Assembly: GCA_031265875.1 (NCBI GenBank)
Contig: JAISCA010000049.1
Location: 62,001 to 126,000, forward strand
Length of the DNA: 64,000 bases
From: Propionibacteriaceae bacterium
GTDB taxonomy: Bacteria > Actinomycetota > Actinomycetes > Propionibacteriales > Propionibacteriaceae
Direction: 5' to 3'
Below the pieces are notes generated by a model. The model had not been told where the DNA came from. It saw nothing but the letters and a program-made list of their open reading frames with translations, and did not search any database. Position 1 is the first letter of the stretch, and every line of letters begins with the position of its first letter. This document shows positions 36,123 to 44,496 of this stretch, in pieces. A program made the position numbers and the translations under genes.

Positions 36123-36246
36123 GCCGGAGCGCCCTGAGAACTATGCCACTCTCCATCCGCTCTGACCGTCACGCGCTGGCTCCCGGCCGTTCCCGTCACC
36201 GCTCCGGCGCCTCGATGGCGCCCACCCGCCCTGGTCCGGCTCAGCT

Positions 36247-37251
36247 GTGACCTGGGACGGACTGGCCGATTGTTTAGCGGCCTCGACCGCCGCCTTGGCG
36301 GTGGGCGGCCTGCTCGACCTCTGGTGGGGCGACCCCAGGCGGGGACCCCATCTGGTGGTGGGGCTGGGCCGGCTGATCGGAGCGCTCGACCGGCGCTGGC
36401 GTAGACCCGGCTTGACTCCGCTTCAGGCCCGCCGCCGGGGCCGGGCCCTGGTCGGATCGGTCTGCGCCGTGGCCGGTCTAGGCTCAGCCGGGCTGCTGAC
36501 GGTCTGTTACCTGTTGTCACCGGCGTTGGGAGGCGTCGTCGAGGCCTTGCTGGTCTGGCAGGTCTTGTCCTGCAAGAGCCTGCGCGACCATGCCCTGGCC
36601 GTCCAGACCGCCCTGACCAGCGGCGACCTGGCTCAGGCCCGCCACGCCGTCGGCCAGATAGTGGGCCGTGACACCGACCGTTTGGACGCCGCCGGAGTGG
36701 CCCGGGCCGGGGTCGAGTCGGTGGCGGAGAGCACCACCGACGGCGTCGTGGCGCCACTGTTCTACCTCGCCCTGGGCGGCGCCCCCCTGGCTTGGACGCA
36801 CAAGGCCGTCAACACCATGGACTCCATGATCGGTCACCGCGACCAGCGTTACATCGACTTCGGCCGGGCGGCGGCCCGGTTGGACGACGCGGCCGGTTGG
36901 CTGCCGGCCCGCTGGGCCGCTCGGTTGATGATCCGGGCGGCCGGCCTGATCGGCTTGGACTCGGCCCAGGCCGCCCGCGTCTGGCGGCGCGACGCCAACC
37001 TGCCGGACTCCCCCAACGCCGGCCAGACCGAGGCCGTCTGCGCCGGCGCCCTGGGCCTGGCCTTGGGCGGACCGGCTTGGTACGGCGGCCGGTGGGAGGA
37101 CAAACCGACGCTGGGCCAGGCCGACCGGGCCATCGAGGCGACCGACCTGAGCCGGGCCTGTCGGCTCAGCCTGACCACGGCCGGTCTGGCCGGATTGGCC
37201 GGACTGGTCTGGCGAGCACTGCTCTGGGGAGCGCTCCATGCCCTGGCCTGA
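36247..37251 (+). CDS. cobD: Adenosylcobinamide-phosphate synthase (CobD/CbiB)
   Basis: 334 residues, integral membrane enzyme that attaches the aminopropanol arm in cobalamin synthesis. Family landmarks are GDPRRGPHLVVGLGRLIGALDRR near the N-terminus, SCKSLRDHALAVQTAL, VGRDTDRLDAAGVARAGVESVAESTTDGVVAPLFY (the most conserved block) and KAVNTMDSMIGHRDQRYIDFG. A GTG start at 36247 gives the family N-terminus. It is followed 110 bp later by cobC, which makes the linker substrate. Neither carries a visible B12 riboswitch, unlike the convergent operon. Confidence 0.93.
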   Translation: MTWDGLADCLAASTAALAVGGLLDLWWGDPRRGPHLVVGLGRLIGALDRRWRRPGLTPLQARRRGRALVGSVCAVAGLGSAGLLTVCYLLSPALGGVVEALLVWQVLSCKSLRDHALAVQTALTSGDLAQARHAVGQIVGRDTDRLDAAGVARAGVESVAESTTDGVVAPLFYLALGGAPLAWTHKAVNTMDSMIGHRDQRYIDFGRAAARLDDAAGWLPARWAARLMIRAAGLIGLDSAQAARVWRRDANLPDSPNAGQTEAVCAGALGLALGGPAWYGGRWEDKPTLGQADRAIEATDLSRACRLSLTTAGLAGLAGLVWRALLWGALHALA

Positions 37252-37377
37252 GCCCACGCCTTCGTTCCACCGTCGTCCAGGGAGATCCGCCAGGCCCTGG
37301 CCTGAACACGACCCGCCGACCGTGGGCTCCGCTCGGCCGACCGCGCCCTGTCCGGTGTGCCATGCCCTGGTCTGAGC
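37236..37377. repeat. Three degenerate copies of the cobC 5' end
   Basis: CCATGCCCTGG-Y-CTGAGC occurs at the end of cobD (37236-37253) and at the start of cobC (37360-37377). A mutated copy, CCAGGCCCTGGCCTGAACACG, begins at 37290. All would read MPW(P/S)E if started. Confidence 0.5.
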
Positions 37378-38405
37378 ACGGCGGCGACCACTGGTCGATC
37401 GGCCCGATCGAACTCGACTTCTCGGTCAATCTCAACCCGCTCGGCCTGCCGGCGGCTGTCCGGGCCGCCCTGGTCGATCAGGTCGACCATTTCGCCGCCT
37501 ACCCCGACCCCAAGACTCGGGTCCTGCGCACGGCCCTGGGCCAGTGGCACGGCGTCGACCCCCAGTGGATCGTCTGCGGCAACGGCGCGGCCGACCTGAT
37601 CTACCGCCTGGCCCAAGCCGTCCGGCCGGCTCAGGGATTGGTCTTGGCCCCGACCTTCTCCGAGTACGAGCGGGCCATCCGCCTGGCCGGCGGGAAGGTG
37701 GTCCATCACCAGTTGACGGCGGCTAACGACTTCAGGGTCGGGGCCGACCTGCTCGACCGGGTCCAACCGGGTTGCCAGTTGGCGGTGGTCTGTCAGCCCA
37801 ACAACCCGACCGGCCGACTGGCCGATCCGGACCTGCTGATGGCCTTGGCCCGGCGCTGCCGCAGTGTCGGCGCCCTGCTGCTGGTGGACGAGTGCTTCCT
37901 GCCTTTCAGCGACGGCCCTTCCCTGATCGACCGCTTGGACGACCACCCCAACCTGGTCGTCCTGCGCGCCTTCACCAAGCTCTACGCCATGGCCGGGCTG
38001 CGCCTGGGCTACCTGGTGACGGCCCAACCCGACCTGCTCGACCGGCTCCGGGCCTGGACCCCGCCCTGGACCGTCTCGGCCGCCGCCGAGGCGGCCGGCC
38101 TGGCCGCCCTCGATCTGGGCCCTAGCTGGATCGAAACCACCCGCCGGACCGTGGCCGATCTGCGCCAGTCCCTGACCGCCGGTCTGAGCGCCCTCGGCCT
38201 GACCGTGACGGACAGCCAAGCCAACTACGTCCTAGCCCGCGCCGCCCACCCCTTGGCCCAGTCCCTGGCCGCCCGCGGCCTGCTGGTGCGCGACTGCTCC
38301 AACTTCATCGGCCTGGACTCCCACTACCACCGTTTCGCCGTCCGTCCCGCCGCAGAGCAGGACCGTCTCCTGACCGTCCTAGCCCAGGTCCTGGGCTCTT
38401 CGTAA
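37362..38405 (+). CDS. cobC: CobC/CobD-type PLP enzyme (L-threonine-O-3-phosphate decarboxylase family)
   Basis: 347 residues. Class I/II aminotransferase fold with the N-terminal HGGD motif (SEHGGDHWSIGPIELDFSVNLNPLG) that separates this cobalamin branch from HisC. The PLP lysine lies in FTKLYAMAGLRLGY near residue 210, and PNNPTGRL supplies the cofactor Asn. It produces (R)-1-aminopropan-2-ol phosphate for cobD, directly upstream. The ATG at 37362 is chosen because the HGGD motif must be close to the N-terminus. A HisC function cannot be excluded but is much less likely in this context. Confidence 0.88.
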   Translation: MPWSEHGGDHWSIGPIELDFSVNLNPLGLPAAVRAALVDQVDHFAAYPDPKTRVLRTALGQWHGVDPQWIVCGNGAADLIYRLAQAVRPAQGLVLAPTFSEYERAIRLAGGKVVHHQLTAANDFRVGADLLDRVQPGCQLAVVCQPNNPTGRLADPDLLMALARRCRSVGALLLVDECFLPFSDGPSLIDRLDDHPNLVVLRAFTKLYAMAGLRLGYLVTAQPDLLDRLRAWTPPWTVSAAAEAAGLAALDLGPSWIETTRRTVADLRQSLTAGLSALGLTVTDSQANYVLARAAHPLAQSLAARGLLVRDCSNFIGLDSHYHRFAVRPAAEQDRLLTVLAQVLGSS

Positions 38406-38498
38406 TCAATCACGCGATTGGGCGGTTGCGACTGGTTCTTCGGCCTGTCGCGGGTCGCAGGCCCCCGGTCGGCGGCGGGCACGGACGCGAGCGGCCGG

Positions 38499-39965
38499 TC
38501 AGGTCGAAGCCGTGCCGGCCGGGGGTAGGACGGGCAGACCGGGCGGCGGGCCGTGCTCGATCAGGTCGAGCAGACGGTCGACCTCGCAGTGCCGCTCTAT
38601 GAGGTCGGCCAGTAGTTCCAGGCGGGCTTCGCGGGCGGCGGCGAAGGACACCCCTGAGGCCGGGCGGCCGGGGCGGGCCAGGGCCAATAGTTCGGTCCGG
38701 GCCTGGTCCGACTCCAGCTCGCCGTGGCGCATGGTGCCGAGGACCGCGCCGCTGCGGGCCCCGCCCGGCCAAGGCTGGGCCTCCGGGCCCAGGCTGACGC
38801 GGCCGTGATGGATCTCGTAACCGGGCCGGTGTAAGCGTAGGACCTTGTCCGGCCCGAACTCGGTGCTGAGATCGAGCAGGCCCAGACCGGCGGCGACCCG
38901 CCCGGGAGTGCCCTCGGTTCCGGCCGGATCGGCGATCCGGCGGCCCAGCATCTGGCAGCCGCCGCAGATGCCGAGCAGGGGCCGGCCGGCTTGGGCGTGG
39001 GCCAAGATCGGCCGTTCCAGACCGCGGGCCCGCAGCCAGGCCAGGTCGTCCAAGGTGGCGCGGGTGCCGGGCAGCACCACCAGTTCGGCGTCGCTCAGAT
39101 CGCGCGCTTGGGAGACGAAGCTGACGTCGACGTCCGGCTCCAAGCCGAGGGCGTCGACATCGGTGAAATTGGACACCCGGGGCAGCCGTATCACCGCCAC
39201 CCGCACCGGGTCGTCCCGCTGGCTGCGCCGTCCGGCCAGGTCGAGGCCGTCCTCGGAGTCGAGCCAGATCTCGGGCCGCCAGGGCACGACGCCCAGCACG
39301 GGCCGACCGGTCACCCGGGCGATGGCCTGGTTGGCTGGCTCGAGCAGGCTCTGGTCGCCCCGGAATTGATTGATCAGGAAGGCCGCCATCAACCTCTGGT
39401 CGGCCTCTTCGAGCAGGGCGACGGTGCCGAAGAGAGCGGCGTAGAGCCCGCCCCGGTCGATGTCCCCCACCACTAGGACCGGCAAATCGGCGTGGCGGGC
39501 CAGACCGAGGTTGACGAAATCGCCTGGCCGCAGGTTGATCTCGGTCGGGCTGCCCGCCCCCTCGGCGATGACGACGTCATGGCGGGCGGCCAGGTCGTCG
39601 AAGGCGGCGAAGGCGATCCGGGCCAACTCCTCCCGTCCGCCCAGGAAGTCGCGGGAGCCGACCCGCCCGGCCGGGCGTCCCAACAGCACCAAGTGACTGG
39701 TCGAGTCCCCACCCGGTTTGAGCAGGACCGGATTCATCGCCACCTCTGGTTCGACCTGGGCGGCCAGAGCCTGGATCCACTGGGCCCGCCCGATCTCACC
39801 GGGGCGCCCGGCCTGGTCCAACACCACCATCGAGTTGTTGGACATGTTCTGGGCCTTGAAGGGCGCCACTTTGACGCCGCGCCGGGCCAGCAGCCGGCAC
39901 AGGCCGGTCGTGATGACAGATTTGCCGGCGTCCGAAGTGGCGCCGGCCACCAGCAGTCCGTTCAC
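38499..39965 (-). CDS. cobQ: Cobyric acid synthase
   Basis: 488 residues. ATP- and glutamine-dependent amidation of adenosylcobyrinic acid diamide. The N-terminal dethiobiotin-synthetase-like domain has GATSDAGKSVITTGLCR and MSNNSMV; the C-terminal triad glutaminase domain has the nucleophile in GICGGCQMLGRR and a catalytic His in YEIHHGRVS. A GTG at 39965 forms a GTGA overlap with the stop of the ABC ATPase gene and gives the family N-terminus VNGLLVAGATSDAGKS; an ATG at 39986 would add seven residues. It is the last gene of the riboswitch-controlled uptake operon, so salvage and synthesis share one control. Confidence 0.94.
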   Translation of the reverse strand: MNGLLVAGATSDAGKSVITTGLCRLLARRGVKVAPFKAQNMSNNSMVVLDQAGRPGEIGRAQWIQALAAQVEPEVAMNPVLLKPGGDSTSHLVLLGRPAGRVGSRDFLGGREELARIAFAAFDDLAARHDVVIAEGAGSPTEINLRPGDFVNLGLARHADLPVLVVGDIDRGGLYAALFGTVALLEEADQRLMAAFLINQFRGDQSLLEPANQAIARVTGRPVLGVVPWRPEIWLDSEDGLDLAGRRSQRDDPVRVAVIRLPRVSNFTDVDALGLEPDVDVSFVSQARDLSDAELVVLPGTRATLDDLAWLRARGLERPILAHAQAGRPLLGICGGCQMLGRRIADPAGTEGTPGRVAAGLGLLDLSTEFGPDKVLRLHRPGYEIHHGRVSLGPEAQPWPGGARSGAVLGTMRHGELESDQARTELLALARPGRPASGVSFAAAREARLELLADLIERHCEVDRLLDLIEHGPPPGLPVLPPAGTAST

Positions 39966-40741
39966 GGCGCCTGCACCGGTTGCCATTGCGTCAGCATACG
40001 TTCCATCCAGGCGTAGACGTCCATCTGGTAGACCTGGCTCAGATTCGCGCGGGACAAGGTGTCCCGCACCGGCCCGGCTCCGACCAGGTGGCCCCGGTCC
40101 AGCAACAGGGCCGAAGTACCGTAAGCCTGGGCCAAGCTGAGGTCGTGCACGACCGACAAGACGGCCCGGCCGGGTTCCTTCAACCACAAGCTGATGAGGT
40201 CGAAGACCTGCTCTTGATAGGCCAGATCGAGGTGGTTGGTGGGCTCGTCCAGGATCAACACCTGGGGATCCTGGGCGAATAGCTGGGCCAAGAAGGCACG
40301 TTGCAGTTCACCGCCGGACAGGGTCAGGACGGACTGGCGCCAGATCGGCTCCAATCCGGTCATGGCGACGGCCCGCTCGATGGCGGCCTCGTCCTCGGAG
40401 GTGCTGCCGGCGAAGACGCCGCGCCGATGGCAGTAGCGGCCCAGGCGCACCACCTCCTCCACCGTGAAGGCGTAGCCGACGCCGTGGCGCTGATCCAGCA
40501 CCCCCATCACCCGGGCCAGGGCGGACGGCTTATAGGAACGCAGCGGCCGTCCCAACAGCTCGACCCGGCCGCTGTGCTCAGCGCCGCCGGAGATGGCCGA
40601 GACGATGGTCGACTTGCCGGCTCCGTTCGGCCCCACCACCATCAGCCAGTCGCCCGCGGCGAGGCCGAAACCGACCTGGTCGACGATGGTCAGGTCGCCG
40701 TAACGCACGGTCAGGTCCAAGGCCCGCAACAATTCGGCCAT
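39962..40741 (-). CDS. btuD: ABC transporter ATPase of a BtuCDF-type importer
   Basis: 259 residues. Walker A GPNGAGKST, signature LSGGELQRAFLAQLF, Walker B VLILDEPTNHLDL and switch His in VVHDL are intact. It belongs to the FepC/BtuD group of metal-chelate and cobalamin importers. The ATG shares one base with the permease stop (TGATG), and its stop overlaps cobQ. The cobalamin riboswitch upstream makes cobalamin or a corrinoid the likely substrate, although the fold is shared with siderophore importers. Confidence 0.88.
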   Translation of the reverse strand: MAELLRALDLTVRYGDLTIVDQVGFGLAAGDWLMVVGPNGAGKSTIVSAISGGAEHSGRVELLGRPLRSYKPSALARVMGVLDQRHGVGYAFTVEEVVRLGRYCHRRGVFAGSTSEDEAAIERAVAMTGLEPIWRQSVLTLSGGELQRAFLAQLFAQDPQVLILDEPTNHLDLAYQEQVFDLISLWLKEPGRAVLSVVHDLSLAQAYGTSALLLDRGHLVGAGPVRDTLSRANLSQVYQMDVYAWMERMLTQWQPVQAP

Positions 40742-41790
40742 CAGGCCCCCCGCCGAGCGCGGCTGAAGATGGCCAGGAAGAAGATGGCCCCGATGAAGCT
40801 GGTGACGACGCCGATCGGCAGTTCGCGCGGCGACAGCGCCACCCGCGCCACCAGATCGGCCAACATCAAGAAGGCGGCCCCACCGAACAAGCTGGCCGGC
40901 AGCAAGCGCCGATGGTTGGGCCCGACCAGCAGACGGACCATGTGGGGGGTGACCAAGCCGACGAAGGCGATGGTGCCACCGACCGAGACGCAGACGCCGA
41001 TCAGGGCCGACACCGCCACCAGCACCACGACCTTGACCCGACGCACATCGATGCCGACGTGGCGGGCGTTGTCCTCGCCCACGGCGAAGGCGTTGAGCTC
41101 GTTGGCGCAGGCCCCGATGGCCGTGCCCCCGATCAGCAGGACCACGGCCAAGGCCAAGACGTGGGTGTAATTGGCCCCCGACAGCGATCCCATCAGCCAG
41201 AAGGTGATGGAGTGGATCTTGTCGTTGGCGAAGGTGATCAGAAGAGACACGATGGAGGACACGAACATCGAGAAGATGACGCCGAGCAAGATGATGGTGT
41301 TGGTCGAGAGCGAATTGTCCAGCCGGTAGGCCAGACCCATGATGATGACCAGGGAGACGAAGGCGAAGAGCATGGCCATGACCATGATCGAGCCGAAGGG
41401 CAGGCCCGGCACGGTCAGACCGAAGGCGATGGCCACGACCGCCCCCAGGGCCGCCCCGCCGGACACGCCCAAGGTCGAGCCGTCGGCCAGCGGGTTCTTC
41501 AGCAGACCCTGCATGGCAGCCCCGCCGATGGACAGGCCGGCCCCGATCAGGGCGGCGCACAGGACCCGGGGCAAGCGGGTGGACACGATGATGGAGGCGA
41601 CCATACGGTCCGGCTGGGTCTGACCGGTCAGGGCCCGCCAGAGCGTCTCGAAGGTCTGTCCCAACGGCACCGAGACGCTGCCCCAGGCGATGGCCACGAC
41701 CATCACGCCGAGAGCCAGCACGGGGAAGACGAGTTGACCGGCCCAGCGGACCAGTCCTCGTTCCCCGCGCCGCTCCCGCGCTCGGGCCAT
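40741..41790 (-). CDS. btuC: FecCD-family permease of a BtuCDF-type importer
   Basis: 349 residues, about ten transmembrane helices. Family blocks include RLPRVLCAALIGAGLSIGGAAMQGLLKNPLADGSTLGVSGGAALGAV and GTIAFVGLVTPHMVRLLVGPNHRRLLPAS. It forms the membrane channel of the importer. It begins three bases after the binding-protein stop and overlaps the ATPase gene by one base. Confidence 0.9.
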   Translation of the reverse strand: MARARERRGERGLVRWAGQLVFPVLALGVMVVAIAWGSVSVPLGQTFETLWRALTGQTQPDRMVASIIVSTRLPRVLCAALIGAGLSIGGAAMQGLLKNPLADGSTLGVSGGAALGAVVAIAFGLTVPGLPFGSIMVMAMLFAFVSLVIIMGLAYRLDNSLSTNTIILLGVIFSMFVSSIVSLLITFANDKIHSITFWLMGSLSGANYTHVLALAVVLLIGGTAIGACANELNAFAVGEDNARHVGIDVRRVKVVVLVAVSALIGVCVSVGGTIAFVGLVTPHMVRLLVGPNHRRLLPASLFGGAAFLMLADLVARVALSPRELPIGVVTSFIGAIFFLAIFSRARRGA

Positions 41791-41793
41791 CGC

Positions 41794-42738
41794 TCAGGCG
41801 CCGTAGACGAAGTCGTACAACAGCTGGGCGCCTTCGGCCAATCTGGGGCCGGGACGTGACAGTTCGTCTTGTTGGAGGTTGAGGATGGCGCCATTGGCCA
41901 CAGCCGGCACCTGCTCCCAGCCCGGTCGGCTCAGGATCGACTCGGTCGGGGTGGGGCCCTCGCCGAAATACATCGCCACGGTCAGGATGTAATCGGGCCG
42001 GCGCTCCAGGACCTGTTCCTGGGAGATCTCGGCCCATCCCTGAACGTCGCCGAAGATGTTGTTCAGCTGGAGCAGCTGGCCGACCTCGTTCATGAAGGTG
42101 CCGCCCCCGGCCGCCCACAGACCGTATTCCAACGGCGAGATCTCGTAGTAGATGCTCGGCCTCGGCTCCTTCGCCCGGGCGGCGGCCTTATCCGCCAGAT
42201 CGGCGAAGGTCGCCTTCATGTCGTCCACCACGGCCTGGGCTTGGCTGGCGCGCCCCATGACCTGGCCCAGCAACTCGATCGACCGATAGGTCGAGGCGAT
42301 GTCGTCGGCGTCGGTCACGAAGACCTCGATGCCGGCCTGGCGCAGTTGGTCGTTCTGCTCTTGGGACTGGGCCATCGTGCTCATCACCACCAGATCGGGG
42401 TCTAGGGCGATGATCTGCTCGATGTTGGTGTCATTGCCGGACTGGACGGTCTGCACCTCGAGCACCTCGGCCGGGTAATTGCAGTACTCGCCCCGTCCGA
42501 CCACGGCGCCGCCGGCGCCGATGGCGTACAGGATCTCGGCGTCGGAGGCGGTCAAAGCCACCACCCGCTGGGCCGGGGCGGCCAAGGTCACGGTCTGGCC
42601 GACCATGTCGGTCAAGCTGATGCCGGCGCCGTCGGTCGGCCCGGTCGTCGGATCGATCGTGCCGCTGTCGCCGCAACCGGCCAAGGCGGCGGCTCCGAAT
42701 AGGACCAAGGCCAACCAGGCGCTCAATCGCTGTCTCAT
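41794..42738 (-). CDS. btuF: Corrinoid-type substrate-binding lipoprotein (BtuF-like)
   Basis: 314 residues. Signal peptide with lipobox ALAGC, then a two-lobe class III binding protein: RVVALTASDAEILYAIGAGGAVVGRGEYCNYP in lobe one, IIALDPDLVVMSTMAQSQEQNDQLRQAGIEVFVT, a long connecting helix and QVLERRPDYILTV in lobe two. It is tethered to the membrane outer face and delivers ligand to the permease. The ATG at 42738 has GGAG upstream. The riboswitch directly before it points to cobalamin or cobinamide as ligand. Confidence 0.9.
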   Translation of the reverse strand: MRQRLSAWLALVLFGAAALAGCGDSGTIDPTTGPTDGAGISLTDMVGQTVTLAAPAQRVVALTASDAEILYAIGAGGAVVGRGEYCNYPAEVLEVQTVQSGNDTNIEQIIALDPDLVVMSTMAQSQEQNDQLRQAGIEVFVTDADDIASTYRSIELLGQVMGRASQAQAVVDDMKATFADLADKAAARAKEPRPSIYYEISPLEYGLWAAGGGTFMNEVGQLLQLNNIFGDVQGWAEISQEQVLERRPDYILTVAMYFGEGPTPTESILSRPGWEQVPAVANGAILNLQQDELSRPGPRLAEGAQLLYDFVYGA

Positions 42739-42772
42739 GTGTGCTCCATTTCTTCCGCCGGGCCCAGGCGAC

Positions 42773-42806
42773 AAAAAATGCGGTTCCGCCGCAGCAGACC
42801 GCATTT
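42773..42806 (-). terminator. Riboswitch expression platform: intrinsic terminator
   Basis: On the minus strand AAATGCGGT (42806-42798) pairs with ACCGCATTT (42784-42776) over a 13-base loop and is followed by a T-run (42778-42773). It lies between the riboswitch and the btuF ribosome site, as expected for transcription-terminating control. Confidence 0.85.
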
Positions 42807-42864
42807 CCTGAACTGATCGCCTGTCCTGCCCGGCACCCATACTCGTGAGGTTGTCGCAGGACTA

Positions 42865-43070
42865 GCGCACGTCGGTCTTCTGACTCTCAGATCACTGCCT
42901 AAAGACTCGTCCTTCCCAGCGTGGCTACGCCAGTGGCACGTCGTTTCGTCGACGCGAGTCGAGGCTCCCTGATCACAGCGGCGGTACCGCACAGGTCTCA
43001 CACCTGTTTCCCTCGCCCATCGGCCCGGCGTATCGACCGGGTCGTGGAGCACGTACGCTTCATTCAATTG
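42865..43070 (-). promoter_or_regulatory. Cobalamin riboswitch
   Basis: Read on the minus strand, the conserved parts appear in order: GAGGGAAACAGGTGTGAGACC with GCGGTACCGCCGCTGTGATC (P3-P5 core), GCCACTGGCGTAGCCACGCTGGGAAGG (P6 region) and the B12-box-like AGTCAGAAGACCGAC close to the 3' end. A terminator hairpin follows. High cobalamin should stop transcription of btuFCD-cobQ. A reading frame crosses it (42735-43067) but is not protein-coding. Confidence 0.93.
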
Positions 43071-43078
43071 TGCGGCCC

Positions 43079-43107
43079 AATCTAGACTCGGCCCCAGGCC
43101 CTGTCAA
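43079..43107 (-). promoter_or_regulatory. Consensus promoter of the btuFCD-cobQ operon
   Basis: TTGACA (43107-43102) and TAGATT (43084-43079) are separated by exactly 17 bp on the minus strand. Transcription should begin near 43072, immediately before the riboswitch. It is the best sigma-70-type match noticed in the window. Confidence 0.85.
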
Positions 43108-43273
43108 AGGTCTGGCCCAATATCTGGCCGCGGCTCTGGCCCGATCGAACGGTCGAGCCGGTCTGAAGCCGGAACCGGCCGGTCGACCGTCGGACGGTGT
43201 TGTAGCCTTTAGTGTTCGATCAAGACCTGGGCCCGTCCGCATCAGTCAAGGGCCGGAGAGGTGACTAAAGATC

Positions 43274-44476
43274 ATGGGACTCATCAAAGCTGTCATCGGA
43301 GCCGTCGGCGGGGTCTTGGCTGACTCCTGGCGCGACTACTTCTACTGCGACTCGCTCGACCCGGCCGTCTTGTTGACCAAGGGGGCCAAACGGACCGACC
43401 GGGGATCGAATAAGAAGAGCTCGGCCAACATCATCTCCAACGGGTCGATCATCAACGTCAACCAGGGTCAGTGCGCCATCATCGTCGACAAGGGCCTGAT
43501 CGTGGAACTGTGCGCCGAGCCGGGCGAGTTCGTCTGGGAGGCTTCGAGCGAGCCGAGCCTGTTCTACGGTCCCTTGGCCCAGACCATCCCCGCCACCTTC
43601 CAGCGCCTGGGCCACCGGATCGCCTTCGGCGGCGGCAGCGGCGCCGACCAGCGGGTCTATTACTTCAACACCAAGGAGATCCTGGGCAATAAGTACGGCA
43701 CCGCCAACCCGATCCCCTTCCGGGTGGTCGACCACAACATCGGCCTCGACGTCGACATCGCCATCCGGATCAACGGCGAGTACTCGTACCGCATCGTCGA
43801 CCCGATCCTGTTCTACGCCAACGTCACCGGCAACGTGGCCGAGGAATACCGGCGCGAGCAGATCGACTCCCAGCTCAAGGCCGAGTTGCTGACCGCTCTG
43901 CAGCCGGCTCTGGCCCAGATCTCGGAGCTGGGGATCAGGTATTCCGCCCTGCCCGGCCACACCACCGAATTGGCCCAGGCCCTGAACGACATCCTGTCCC
44001 AGAAGTGGCGCGACAGCCGCGGTCTGCAGGTGGCCTCCTTCGCGGTCAACTCGGCCACCGCCTCGCCCGAGGACGAGGCCATGATCAAGCGCTTGCAGTC
44101 CAGCGCCGTGATGCGCGATCCGACCCTGGCGGCGGCCAACATCGTGGCCGCCCAAGCCGACGCCATGCGGGCGGCGGCCGCCAACGAGGGCGGGGCCATG
44201 ACCGGGTTCATGGGCTTCGGCCTGGCCCAGCAGGCCGGCTCGGTCAATCCGCAGGACCTCTTCGCCTTGGGCCAACAGCAGGCCGCCCAAGCCGCCTCAG
44301 CCGCGCCAGCCGCTCCGCCGGCCCCCGCCGCCGCCCAGCCAGCGGCCGCTCCGGCCGGTGGCCTGGTCTACCGCTGTGACAAGTGCGGCTGGCAGCCGAC
44401 CGAGGCCGGCCCCCTGCCCAACTTCTGCCCTAGCTGCGGCGATCCTTTCAACGCCGCCGACGTGGCCCTGGGCTGA
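43274..44476 (+). CDS. SPFH/virion-core domain protein with C-terminal zinc ribbon (YdjI-like)
   Basis: 400 residues. An SPFH-type core (about 30-290: SIINVNQGQCAIIVDKGLIVELCAEPGEFVWEASSEPSLF, then LDVDIAIRINGEYSYRIVDP) is followed by an Ala/Pro-rich linker and a two-CxxC zinc ribbon at the C-terminus (YRCDKCGW...FCPSCG). It resembles B. subtilis YdjI, which partners a PspA-like protein in membrane-stress response. No PspA homologue is seen here. It forms a three-gene run with the next two genes. Confidence 0.8.
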   Translation: MGLIKAVIGAVGGVLADSWRDYFYCDSLDPAVLLTKGAKRTDRGSNKKSSANIISNGSIINVNQGQCAIIVDKGLIVELCAEPGEFVWEASSEPSLFYGPLAQTIPATFQRLGHRIAFGGGSGADQRVYYFNTKEILGNKYGTANPIPFRVVDHNIGLDVDIAIRINGEYSYRIVDPILFYANVTGNVAEEYRREQIDSQLKAELLTALQPALAQISELGIRYSALPGHTTELAQALNDILSQKWRDSRGLQVASFAVNSATASPEDEAMIKRLQSSAVMRDPTLAAANIVAAQADAMRAAAANEGGAMTGFMGFGLAQQAGSVNPQDLFALGQQQAAQAASAAPAAPPAPAAAQPAAAPAGGLVYRCDKCGWQPTEAGPLPNFCPSCGDPFNAADVALG

Positions 44477-44496
44477 CCGGCCGAGCGCCGCCTGAG

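Larger units (their letters stand above)
42739..43273. other. 535-bp intergenic region, btuF / SPFH gene
   Basis: It holds the btuF leader, terminator, riboswitch and promoter. The remaining 166 bp (43108-43273) before the plus-strand SPFH gene show no gene and no confident promoter; a GAGAGGTGAC stretch about ten bases before the ATG may be its ribosome site. Confidence 0.7.

Noticed and set aside
36123-36246. Possible RNA gene between the isomerase-like gene and cobD
   Set aside because: No tRNA cloverleaf, riboswitch core or strong stem could be drawn; it appears to be a plain spacer.
42735-43067. 110-residue minus-strand frame upstream of btuF
   Set aside because: It spans the cobalamin riboswitch and terminator, whose conserved elements explain the sequence; the predicted protein has no family features.
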